Below, in pieces: positions 8,293 through 16,802 of a stretch of DNA of 37,921 nt. A program made the translations under genes and the position numbers. The DNA is from Litorilinea aerophila (GTDB lineage: Bacteria; Chloroflexota; Anaerolineae; Caldilineales; Caldilineaceae), in NCBI GenBank assembly GCA_945897075.1, contig CAMDEX010000023.1:1-37921 (forward strand), written 5' to 3'. Under the pieces are notes generated by a model, which had not been told where the DNA came from, did no database searches, and worked only from the letters and a program-made list of their open reading frames with translations. The stretch's first letter is position 1, and every line of letters starts with the position of its first letter.

Positions 8293-9600
8293 ATGTCTAC
8301 AGCCAAACGTATTCTGCTCATCAGTTCTGATATTCTTCCCTTCCCCGGTCTTCCCACTACGGGAGCGGGTCTGCGTGCCTGGTCGTTGGGCAAGGGACTC
8401 GAACACTACGGCCATTCTGTCCACTACTCGATGCCTTCCCGCTCGTTGCAGTCAGAGTGGAAAGAGCAAATCCCAGAGGATGTAGCTGCAATCGCCTGGG
8501 AGGTGGGATCGATTCAGCCAATCCTGGACAGGGTGCAACCGGATGTTTTGATTGTGTGTAACTGGCCTGTCCTGGCGATGATCCCCGACAGATTGGAAAT
8601 GCCGGTCGTTCTGGATCAACACGGACCGCACCTGCTGGAAAGACACTTTCAACAGTATGGCAACGTTGCCAACAATATCCGGGACAAGTTACACGCTTTT
8701 TCAAAGGCTGATTTCTTCACCTGCGCGGGCAGCCAACAGATGCTCTATTTTTATCCCTGGCTGGTGCAGGCTGGGTTTGACATCTCCGCAAATGCTTATG
8801 CTTTTATTCCAATCTCCCTCTCCCCGGAGATTCAGGAACATTCGACAGCCAAGAATGACGAGACAACTTTTGTCTACGGTGGCGTGTTTTTGCCCTGGCA
8901 GAATCCCACGCTTTCCCTCTCCATTCTGGTGGAAGAAATGGAAAGAAGTGGCCGGGGGCGGCTGCTCTTCTTTGGGGGCAAGCATCCACTCTATCCTGTT
9001 GATACGGGCGTCTTCGAATCGTTAAAGGCGCAGTTGGAAAAAAGTAGTCATGTGTACTTTCAGCCTATGCGCCCGCGTGATGAGATTGTCGAAATATATG
9101 CGCACGCAGATGTTGCCATCGATCTGATGGATCGCAACCCGGAGCGTGAACTTGCCTTTACCACCCGCACTGTCGAGTATTTGTGGTGTGGTCTGCCCGT
9201 TATCTACAACAATTACGCAGAGTTGGCACCGCTGATTCGCGAGTATAATGCAGGCTGGGCTTTGGATCCCCAGAACAAGGACGCAATCCGAGAGGTAATT
9301 CGGAGTATTTTGGAAGATCCGCAACAGCTAAAAGTATGCGGCCGGAACGCTCATACACTGGTCAATGAAAAGTTGACCTGGGATCGCACAATCACACCGC
9401 TCGAAAATTTTGTACGGAATCCAATCTATCGCCCAAATCGGCACGCCCGCTTCCGCTCTGAAAACCCAGAACCCTCGATTGCAAGTAAATCTTTGGGGCA
9501 ATTGGTAGACGAAGCTGTCTATCATTATCGCCAGCGCGGCGTCAGTGGATTGCTGCAGGAGAGTTATGGCTTTGCAAAGCGGAGAATAAAAGGAATGTAA
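8293..9600 (+). CDS. Glycosyltransferase, GT4-like (GT-B)
   Basis: This is a 435-residue GT-B enzyme, probably cytoplasmic. The N-terminus reads RILLISSDILPFPG, then GLEHYGHSVHYSMP and QPDVLIVCNW. The C-terminal half has VYGGVFLPWQNP at its first strand and the donor-binding segment FTTRTVEYLWCGLPVIYNN. The last 36 residues (SLGQLVDEAVYHYRQRGVSG and onward) match the tail of the preceding GT2, although the two enzymes belong to different folds. ATG at 8293 lies after the palindromic element and lacks a clear Shine-Dalgarno, so translation may be weak or depend on structure upstream. The acceptor is not known. Confidence 0.8.
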   Translation: MSTAKRILLISSDILPFPGLPTTGAGLRAWSLGKGLEHYGHSVHYSMPSRSLQSEWKEQIPEDVAAIAWEVGSIQPILDRVQPDVLIVCNWPVLAMIPDRLEMPVVLDQHGPHLLERHFQQYGNVANNIRDKLHAFSKADFFTCAGSQQMLYFYPWLVQAGFDISANAYAFIPISLSPEIQEHSTAKNDETTFVYGGVFLPWQNPTLSLSILVEEMERSGRGRLLFFGGKHPLYPVDTGVFESLKAQLEKSSHVYFQPMRPRDEIVEIYAHADVAIDLMDRNPERELAFTTRTVEYLWCGLPVIYNNYAELAPLIREYNAGWALDPQNKDAIREVIRSILEDPQQLKVCGRNAHTLVNEKLTWDRTITPLENFVRNPIYRPNRHARFRSENPEPSIASKSLGQLVDEAVYHYRQRGVSGLLQESYGFAKRRIKGM

Positions 9601-9603
9601 AAG

Positions 9604-12600
9604 ATGAAAAAGATAACCATTCTTCTGGCATTCGTCATTTTTGTAGGCGTATCAGTTGCTTACTCTTTCCAGACGGCAAAAGCCGAAACAGATGTAACCT
9701 TTGATCTGATCACCCCTCTTGCCGGCGGTACGTTGATTGGCGAGACCCCTGAGTATCGAACCCTCGTCTGGCAAGACCCCTGGGATATGAATAACACAGG
9801 GGATCTGACCCAGTTGGATTCGCCTTGCACAGAAGCAAACCAATTCAGTGATTCCCAGTTCAGTGGCGGCATCTGGACCGGCACCCCCAATGCCTCTCAA
9901 GCCGAAAATCATTGGATCACCCTTCTCTCGCCGGAATTTCCCAGCACGCTACCCCTGGGGACGGATGGGCGTCTGCAACCCGTCGATCCCGCTCTCTATA
10001 CCCAATTGACGATCAAAATGTATGTAAGCGCCGTCGATCCGGTCACCAATCCTGGCGCGCGCCTGACCTGGACGCGCAGGGATGGCAGGGACGGCAACAA
10101 TGGATCGGAGACAAAAGACTGGGGTGACTCCAACTATTTTCGCACCTATGCGGGTTGGCATATCTATTCCATCGATCTGACCAAAATTGGGCTGCTCTCC
10201 TTTAGCAACCGCAAAATGAATTGGACTGACGCCGATCGCATCACCGGTCTCACCCTCTATCCGGATCAAAAATCGGGCGGAAAGAGCATCAAAATTGATT
10301 GGGCGCGGCTTTCGCCCCGCGCCAATTATGCCGTCGGTTGGAATACACAAGGGACGATCCCCAGCGACGCCGTGACCTTTGATTTGGATTCTGGCGACGG
10401 GCTGGGCAATGCGCCGATTCACTTCTACGAAAATCAGATCAGTTTTAATGTGGCGCAACCGGTGAAAGTATTGGCCAGCGCAGGCGCATTCACCTTTCCC
10501 GCCTCGCTGCCACCCGGTCAACATACTTTGCGCGCATCCACAGCCGGTCTCTCCGATTCTGGTATCTGGCAGATCGACGCCGCCCCGCTGCTGACCTTTT
10601 CCAATCCCACTTTTTTCTCCGGCGAGGAATATGCAACGACTGAGCTGGGCGACCCCTGGGATTTTAGTACACTGGGCGATGTGGAACGGACGCAGAATAT
10701 CCAGTCGGCTGTGATTGAAAACGGGACATACAAAGCCAGCCATGCCGCAACAGGAGCGAACTGTTCCCAGCAGTGGTCCGATTCTGCGATCTTCCTGCGT
10801 ATGGGCGCGCCCATTGACCCGAACAAATACCGCTATCTCTCCTTTGATGTGCGTCTTGCCGGCACAACGGACATTCTCAATGGCTGGATGTCCCGTCTCC
10901 TCTGGTACGACGCGACCGGCTTTCCCAATATTGGCTCGACCAATGACATTATCAACCGCGCTGGTTGGAACAGACATATCCTGGATATGTGGCGCAGCGA
11001 TCTGCAGGACGATGGCGATCCCGGTCTGCGCGGCTGGCGACAAGCCCCTGTCACCCAATTGCGTATTGATCTGGATACTGTGCCCCAGGCGCAGACCTTC
11101 TATCTGGATAACGTAAAACTGCACGCGCTGCCTGTGGCAACCGGCCTTTTCAACATAAGCTGGACGTTGACAGAACAACAGAATGTGACCATCACAGTGG
11201 GCTACGACAGCGATCAGAGCGGCTACAATGGCACTGTGATCGCAAGCGGTCTTACGGGCGCATCCTACCAGTGGAATACCAGCGGCATTGCGGATGGGCT
11301 TTACTATCTTTATGCGCTGGTGACCGATGGCCTCAACCAGACCCGTTTCTATAGCGAGACACCCGTGCAGGTAGCGAAAACGGTTACCAACGCTGCCTTT
11401 CTCCAACCCGACGGCACAAACGATCTGGTTGCGCTGGGCACCGAATACGCCCGCGATGTGCTGCTGAACGCCTGGGATATGGGCGGCGCGGACGATATTG
11501 ACCGCAGCGCGCCGGATCGCTACAATGGCATGACGGATCCCGTTTTTGACGGCCAGACGATGAGCGTCCGCTCATCCAGCCACGATCCCTACTTCTGGCT
11601 GGCGTGGGATGTCACCAAACCGATTAACGCAGCCAAATTCAACCGAATCGCCCTGCGCATCTATTCAGAGCGGGCCGGCCAGGGGCAGCTCTGGTGGTTT
11701 ACCGATGCCAACCAGAGCCAATTGATCGAAGGGCCCTCCTTTACGGTTGAGCCTGGGTGGCAGGTCTATTCGATTGACCTTTCTGCCCATTCAGGCTGGA
11801 AGGGATCCATTCGCTTATTGCGCCTAGACCCGCTGGACAAAACCGATGCGGAGATTAAGATTGATTGGGTGCGGCTGACTCCCAAGAACGAACGCACCTT
11901 TTCTGTCCAGTGGACTGGGGACAACCGGCAGAATTCTACACTCGCTCTCTATTATGCCGACAACAAAAATGGCCTGAACAAAGAGCGGATCGCGGCGGGG
12001 TTGGACGGAAGCACCGGCGTCTATAACTGGGACACCAGCCATCTGACCAACGGAATCTACTACCTTTTTGGCTATATTTCGGTGCAAAACGCGCCCGGCA
12101 TCTGGTTCTCCTCGACGAATGGGGTGACGGTGCCGCAGCCGCTGATCGAGGTGACCAAACCGGCCCAGACGGGGACTCTTATCGGCGAGACGCCCGACTA
12201 TCGAACTCTGGCCTGGCGCGACCCCTGGGATATGAGCAACGTGGGCGATATGGTGCAGTTGGATTCGCCCTGCTTGCAGCCCAACCAATTCGATACCTTT
12301 GATTTTGCCAATGGAATCTGGAGCGGGACCCCCAGCCCGGCTTACAACGAAAGTCACTGGATCTCTCTGCTCTCGCCGGGCTACCGCGGCGCTTTGCCCG
12401 TGGACATTGATGGACGGCTGCGCCCGATTGATCCAAAAGTCTACACACAATTGACGGTCAAAATGTACGTGAGTGCCATTGATGCTCAGACCGATCCGGG
12501 GGCGCGTATCCTGTGGACGCGCCGGGACCTCAAAGCCTACGGCGATGGCGCGGAAGGCGCGGACTGGGGTGAATCCAACTATTTCCGCACCTATCCCGGC

Positions 12601-14637
12601 TGGCATATCTACTCGATCGATCTGACCAAAATCGGGTTGCTGGACCCCGGCCTGAGCCGTCTGGAGTGGACGAAAGCAGAGAAGATCACCGGTCTACGCA
12701 TCGATCCGGATCAGAAGTCCAGCGGCAAAACCTTCAAAATTGATTGGATTCGCCTTTCGCCCCGCTCCAATCAGCAGATCAACTGGAACAGCCAGGGTGT
12801 CAGTGATCTGGCCGCCATCAACTTTGCCATAGACTCTGGCGATGGCATGGGCGTTGTGCCGATTCATTTCTATGAAAACCAGAGCTTGTATGATGTCACC
12901 CAGCCGGTTGTGGTGTTGGCCAAAAATGGTACTTTCTCATTCCCGGCCTCCCTTCCCCCCGGCAATCAGACCCTGCGCGCGGCTGTGGGGGGCGCATCCG
13001 CCAGCGGTTTTTGGCAAATCGATGCGGCCCCTCTGTTAACTTTTACCAGCCCCAGTCCATTTTCGGGAGAGGAATATGCCGCCAGCGTTCTGGGCGATCC
13101 CTGGGATTTCAATAGCATTTCCGACCTGGATTCCACCCAGAATGTCATCGCCCCAGAGGTTGCCAACGGCGTATATAAAGGAAGGCATGAAGCTACCGGG
13201 AGCGAGTGTTCCCAGCAGTGGTCGGATTCGGGCGTCTTCCTGCGTATGGGCACGCCCATCGATCCGGAGCAATATCGCTACCTGACCTTCAAACTGCGTA
13301 TGGAAGGCGCAGCCGCAGACATCAGCAATGGCTGGATCACACGCATCATCTGGTACGATGCCCAAGGTTTCCCCGTTGTGGGTACGTCGGAGGACATTAT
13401 CAACCGGGTGGGCTGGAACACCCATACGATCGATCTCTGGCGCGGCGATCTGCGCGACGACGAAGACCCCGGTCTGCGCGACTGGCGTCAGGACCTGGTG
13501 ACAGAACTGCGTATTGATTTGGATGAGGTGCCCCAGGCCCAGACCTCTTATTTGGATAGTGTTGCCCTGCATGCCGTGCCCGTCGCCAGCGGCAATCTTC
13601 TGGTGAGCTGGGAACTCAGCGAACAGGCGGGGATATCGATCACACTGGGCTATGACACGGATGCCGCTGGTTATGATGGCGTGAAGATCAGCAGCGGGGT
13701 GACGGGCACGAGCTATCTGTGGCAGAGCAGCGCCCCCCCCGATGGACTCTATTACCTCTATGCGCTGGTCAGCGATGGCGTCAACCAGAGCCGTTTCTAC
13801 AGCGATGCCCCTGTGCGGGTGGTCACTTCACCATCCGAGGTCATATTTACCCAACCCAACGGCGTGCCCGGCTATGTTCCGCTGGGCGAGGAATTTGGCC
13901 GCGATCTTCTGCAAAACGCCTGGGATATGAACGGCGCGGATGACATTGACCGCAGCGAAGCGGGACGCTACAATGGCTTGAGCGATCCTGTCTTTGACAA
14001 GGGCAAAATGAGTGTGCGCTCCACCAACCACGATCCCTACCTCTGGCTTTCCTGGAATATCAACAAGCCGATCGACGCCACCCGCTTCAAACGGGTTTCT
14101 CTCCATCTCTACTCGGAGCGGGCGGGGCAGGGGCAACTCTGGTGGTTTACCAACGAAGCCAACAGCCAGTTCATTGAAGGACCCAAATTCACTGTTGTGC
14201 CCGGTTGGCGCGTCTACTACTTCGATCTCTCGGCGCAGCCCGGATGGGGCGGTTCCATTCGCCTGCTGCGTCTCGATCCACTGGACAAGGCGGATGCGAA
14301 TATCACAATTGACTGGGTTCGCCTGACCCCGAAAAACGAGCGTCTCTTTACAGTCAAGTGGCAAGGACAAAATCTGGCTGGCTCGTCCCTGGCTCTCTAT
14401 TACGCCATTGATAAGCAGGGCACAGAGAAGCACGTCATCGCTGAGAATATCCCCGCCGACGCCGGTCAGTATATCTGGGACACAGCAGACCTGCCCTTTG
14501 GCGTCTACTATATCTTCGGCCATTTGAAGAATGGCTCTGGGAGCGGTCTATGGACCTATTCGACGTCTCCGCTTGGCGTCGGGATCGATCTCTCAAACCT
14601 GACGTTGAAACTCTTTGTGCCTATCATCAGAAGGTAA
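9604..14637 (+). CDS. Giant secreted repeat protein, (A-B-C)x2 jelly-roll-like modules
   Basis: I do not recognise a named family for this 1677-residue protein. A Sec signal peptide ends at AKA (residues 25-27). The rest is two copies of a block of about 815 residues. Each block has module A (W-D-M Trp at 60 and 875; ends KIDWARLSP), an Ig-like linker, module B (W-D-F Trp at 352 and 1167; ends YLDNVKLHA), another linker, module C (W-D-M Trp at 624 and 1440; ends IDWVRLTPKNER), and a third linker. The I-D-W-V-R-L and L-D-N-V endings recall the last strand of carbohydrate-binding jelly rolls. No catalytic motif is visible. The C-terminus is LKLFVPIIRR. It is probably a surface scaffold or glycan binder, possibly the acceptor of the exported glycan; this role is inferred. 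Confidence 0.85.
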   Translation: MKKITILLAFVIFVGVSVAYSFQTAKAETDVTFDLITPLAGGTLIGETPEYRTLVWQDPWDMNNTGDLTQLDSPCTEANQFSDSQFSGGIWTGTPNASQAENHWITLLSPEFPSTLPLGTDGRLQPVDPALYTQLTIKMYVSAVDPVTNPGARLTWTRRDGRDGNNGSETKDWGDSNYFRTYAGWHIYSIDLTKIGLLSFSNRKMNWTDADRITGLTLYPDQKSGGKSIKIDWARLSPRANYAVGWNTQGTIPSDAVTFDLDSGDGLGNAPIHFYENQISFNVAQPVKVLASAGAFTFPASLPPGQHTLRASTAGLSDSGIWQIDAAPLLTFSNPTFFSGEEYATTELGDPWDFSTLGDVERTQNIQSAVIENGTYKASHAATGANCSQQWSDSAIFLRMGAPIDPNKYRYLSFDVRLAGTTDILNGWMSRLLWYDATGFPNIGSTNDIINRAGWNRHILDMWRSDLQDDGDPGLRGWRQAPVTQLRIDLDTVPQAQTFYLDNVKLHALPVATGLFNISWTLTEQQNVTITVGYDSDQSGYNGTVIASGLTGASYQWNTSGIADGLYYLYALVTDGLNQTRFYSETPVQVAKTVTNAAFLQPDGTNDLVALGTEYARDVLLNAWDMGGADDIDRSAPDRYNGMTDPVFDGQTMSVRSSSHDPYFWLAWDVTKPINAAKFNRIALRIYSERAGQGQLWWFTDANQSQLIEGPSFTVEPGWQVYSIDLSAHSGWKGSIRLLRLDPLDKTDAEIKIDWVRLTPKNERTFSVQWTGDNRQNSTLALYYADNKNGLNKERIAAGLDGSTGVYNWDTSHLTNGIYYLFGYISVQNAPGIWFSSTNGVTVPQPLIEVTKPAQTGTLIGETPDYRTLAWRDPWDMSNVGDMVQLDSPCLQPNQFDTFDFANGIWSGTPSPAYNESHWISLLSPGYRGALPVDIDGRLRPIDPKVYTQLTVKMYVSAIDAQTDPGARILWTRRDLKAYGDGAEGADWGESNYFRTYPGWHIYSIDLTKIGLLDPGLSRLEWTKAEKITGLRIDPDQKSSGKTFKIDWIRLSPRSNQQINWNSQGVSDLAAINFAIDSGDGMGVVPIHFYENQSLYDVTQPVVVLAKNGTFSFPASLPPGNQTLRAAVGGASASGFWQIDAAPLLTFTSPSPFSGEEYAASVLGDPWDFNSISDLDSTQNVIAPEVANGVYKGRHEATGSECSQQWSDSGVFLRMGTPIDPEQYRYLTFKLRMEGAAADISNGWITRIIWYDAQGFPVVGTSEDIINRVGWNTHTIDLWRGDLRDDEDPGLRDWRQDLVTELRIDLDEVPQAQTSYLDSVALHAVPVASGNLLVSWELSEQAGISITLGYDTDAAGYDGVKISSGVTGTSYLWQSSAPPDGLYYLYALVSDGVNQSRFYSDAPVRVVTSPSEVIFTQPNGVPGYVPLGEEFGRDLLQNAWDMNGADDIDRSEAGRYNGLSDPVFDKGKMSVRSTNHDPYLWLSWNINKPIDATRFKRVSLHLYSERAGQGQLWWFTNEANSQFIEGPKFTVVPGWRVYYFDLSAQPGWGGSIRLLRLDPLDKADANITIDWVRLTPKNERLFTVKWQGQNLAGSSLALYYAIDKQGTEKHVIAENIPADAGQYIWDTADLPFGVYYIFGHLKNGSGSGLWTYSTSPLGVGIDLSNLTLKLFVPIIRR
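9720..14600 (+). repeat. Tandem duplication of about 2445 bp inside the giant gene
   Basis: The hallmark Trp codons recur at a constant offset: 9781 to 12226, 10657 to 13102 and 11473 to 13921, i.e. 2445, 2445 and 2448 bp. The two units are clearly diverged at the protein level, so the duplication is old and is being kept. Confidence 0.85.
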
Positions 14638-14641
14638 ATTT

Positions 14642-14705
14642 GAAAAACCGAGTTTCTGTTATGCCGCTACCAGACTAGATTTGTCCACGAGAAACTCGGT
14701 TTTTC
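14642..14705. terminator. Long-loop inverted repeat, possible bidirectional terminator
   Basis: GAAAAACCGAGTTTCT (14642-14657) is exactly complementary to AGAAACTCGGTTTTTC (14690-14705) across a 32-base loop. It begins 4 bases after the stop codon of the giant gene, and the right arm ends in five T residues. It could terminate transcription or be a dispersed MITE-like repeat. Confidence 0.5.
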
Positions 14706-14719
14706 TCGCCCTGACATCC

Positions 14720-14768
14720 AAAGTCCCCGGCGCTTGCGGTCCCAACAACCGCAAGCGCCGGGGACTTT
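14720..14768. terminator. Perfect 21-bp GC-rich hairpin, likely terminator or insulator
   Basis: The arms 14720-14740 and 14748-14768 are fully complementary over 21 bp with a 7-base loop (CCCAACA). The arms start AAAGTCCCCGG and end CCGGGGACTTT. The long GC-rich stem followed by TTT suits a terminator. It stands between the two secreted-protein genes and just upstream of a promoter. Confidence 0.6.
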
Positions 14769-14792
14769 GCTATAATCCAAATAGCACTTTGT

Positions 14793-14822
14793 TTGGCAAT
14801 AGGAGAGATGGAAAGGTATAAT
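14793..14822 (+). promoter_or_regulatory. Strong sigma70-like promoter for the second secreted protein
   Basis: TTGGCA (14793-14798) and TATAAT (14817-14822) are separated by 18 bp, 5 of 6 and 6 of 6 matches. The start would be near 14829, giving a leader of about 105 bases. Another TATAAT at 14771-14776 has no matching -35 box. Together with the two hairpins upstream this makes the following gene a separate transcription unit. Confidence 0.7.
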
Positions 14823-14935
14823 CCATTTAACCTCTGTGACAAATTCAGGCAATTTCTGCGCCCTATTGGTCTGGAAATAGGATTTTTTAGACTTAACACC
14901 CTTATCCCACCCCAAAATCTTTCAGGAGAATCGCC

Positions 14936-16795
14936 ATGAAAATTGCTGATCGAGTGTTTCAACTTGTTTTCATCGTAGGATTGGCTTATCTCTTTTCGGG
15001 CAGTGCATTCATTCCAACTGTGGAAGCCAAAAGCCAGGGCACGATTACGCTGACTTCTCCGGCCCCCAATGGAACAGAAGTCGGGGAGACGGGCGATTAC
15101 CGCAGTCTGATCTGGAAAGACGCCTGGGATATGAACAACGTCGGGGATGTGGTTCAACTTGACTCCCCTTGCGTTCAGGCCAATCAATACAGCTCCTCCA
15201 ATTTTTCGGGCGGCGTGTGGACGGGTACACCGAACCCGGCCTACGGCGAAGATCATTGGGTCTTTTTGCTCTCCCCCGGTTATCGCGGTGCGCTTGCCAC
15301 GGATCTCGATGGCCGCCTGCAACCCATCGATCCAAAAGTCTACACACAACTGACGATCAAGATGTTCATTAGCAGCGTCGATCCAGTTTCGGATCCCGGC
15401 GCGCGCTTGATGTGGACACGCACTGACGTCAAGGCATTCGGCAATGCCCAGGAACCCAATGATTGGGGTGAGTCCAATTACTTCCGCACCTACAGTGGCT
15501 GGCATATCTATTCGATTGATTTGACCCAAATCGGGCTTCTCAGCTTCAGCCCGGCCAAACTCAATTGGACGGCTGCGGACATCATCACCGGTCTGCGTCT
15601 CGATCCGGATCAGAAGTCCGGGGGCAAAAGCATCAAAATTGATTGGGTGCGTCTCTCGGCCAAATCCAATTATCCGGTTACATGGACGGCCTCGGGTGTT
15701 GGCGGCAGCACAGAAGTGCAGTTTGCAGTGAATTCTGGCGACGCCGGGGGGGCAACCCCCATCCATTTCTACGCCGGCAATGTGCAATTTAACGTGGCCC
15801 AGGAAGAGAAAGTATTAGCAAATGCCCAGTCATTCGTCTTCCCCGCCTCTTTGCCTCCTGGCGATCAGGAGCTGCGGGCTACGGTGGATGGCAACCCAGA
15901 CACGGGCCTCTGGACTGTCAATGCCGATCCCATCCTCACCTTCACCAATCCCAGTATAGCCTCCGGCGAAGAGTATGCCCAGAGTACACTCAACGATCCC
16001 TGGGATTTCAATGTCATGGGGGATGTGGCTTCGACACAGAATGTCATCTCTTCATCCATTGACAACGAGACGTTCAAGGGTTCTCATGCGGCAACCGGGG
16101 TTGGCTGTTCACAGGATTGGTCCGATTCCGGCGTCCTCCTGCGGATGGGCGCGCCGATTGATTCGTCAAAGTATCGCTTTCTCACATTCAAGACCCGGCT
16201 GGAGGGAACAGCCGATATCAGTTTTGGCTGGATGTCGCGCATCATCTGGTACGACGGCACAGGTTTCCCGAATGTGGGCACGTCGAACGACATCATCAAC
16301 CGGGATGGCTGGAATACACACATCATCGATCTGTGGCGCAGTGACTTGCGTGACGATGAGGATCCCGGTGTGCGCGGTTGGCAAGAAGGGGCCGTGCATC
16401 AATTGAGAATTGACGTGGATGAAGTTCCCGCAGAACAGACCTTCTATCTGGATGATGTGCAACTTCATGCAGAACCTGTAGGTGCAGGGGTTTTCACCGC
16501 CACCTGGTCTCTCTCCGGGGATGCCCGCTCGTCAGCCGAAGCAGATGCAGCCACGATTACTCTGGGCTACGACACGGACGCCCAGGGCTATAACGGAACA
16601 GTCATTGCCACTGGCATCACAGGCAATCAATACGTTTGGGACACATCAAACATAGCATCTGGTCGCTATTATCTCTACGCAATTGTGAACGATGGCGTCA
16701 ATGAGACGCGTTTCTACAGCGATGTGCCTGTGCGCATCGTGCTGGATCCGTCAACTCTGACCAACAAAACTTACATTCCTCTGGTAAAACGATAG
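14936..16795 (+). CDS. Secreted A-B repeat protein, companion of the giant repeat protein
   Basis: This 619-residue protein is a paralogue of about three quarters of one block of the preceding gene product. A signal peptide ends at VEA (residues 29-31). Module A follows (Trp of D-A-W-D-M at 64; ends KIDWVRLSA), then an Ig-like linker, module B (Trp of D-P-W-D-F at 356; ends YLDDVQLHA), and a final Ig-like domain (ITLGYDTDAQGYNG). Module C is absent. The C-terminus is NKTYIPLVKR, matching in pattern the end of the larger protein. ATG 14936 has AGGAG (14924-14928) 7 bases upstream. Its own promoter and leader suggest it is made in larger amounts than its neighbours. The function is unknown; carbohydrate binding or cell-wall assembly is inferred. 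Confidence 0.85.
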   Translation: MKIADRVFQLVFIVGLAYLFSGSAFIPTVEAKSQGTITLTSPAPNGTEVGETGDYRSLIWKDAWDMNNVGDVVQLDSPCVQANQYSSSNFSGGVWTGTPNPAYGEDHWVFLLSPGYRGALATDLDGRLQPIDPKVYTQLTIKMFISSVDPVSDPGARLMWTRTDVKAFGNAQEPNDWGESNYFRTYSGWHIYSIDLTQIGLLSFSPAKLNWTAADIITGLRLDPDQKSGGKSIKIDWVRLSAKSNYPVTWTASGVGGSTEVQFAVNSGDAGGATPIHFYAGNVQFNVAQEEKVLANAQSFVFPASLPPGDQELRATVDGNPDTGLWTVNADPILTFTNPSIASGEEYAQSTLNDPWDFNVMGDVASTQNVISSSIDNETFKGSHAATGVGCSQDWSDSGVLLRMGAPIDSSKYRFLTFKTRLEGTADISFGWMSRIIWYDGTGFPNVGTSNDIINRDGWNTHIIDLWRSDLRDDEDPGVRGWQEGAVHQLRIDVDEVPAEQTFYLDDVQLHAEPVGAGVFTATWSLSGDARSSAEADAATITLGYDTDAQGYNGTVIATGITGNQYVWDTSNIASGRYYLYAIVNDGVNETRFYSDVPVRIVLDPSTLTNKTYIPLVKR

Positions 16796-16802
16796 GACTC
16801 TT

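Noticed and set aside
9949-11406. Long minus-strand open frame of 485 codons
   Set aside because: It lies wholly inside the giant repeat gene, encodes no recognisable motif, and similar antisense frames recur over each repeat unit, as expected from codon bias.
14771-14776. Perfect TATAAT directly after the 21-bp hairpin
   Set aside because: No acceptable -35 box lies 16-19 bp upstream because that space is the hairpin arm; the promoter at 14793-14822 is better.
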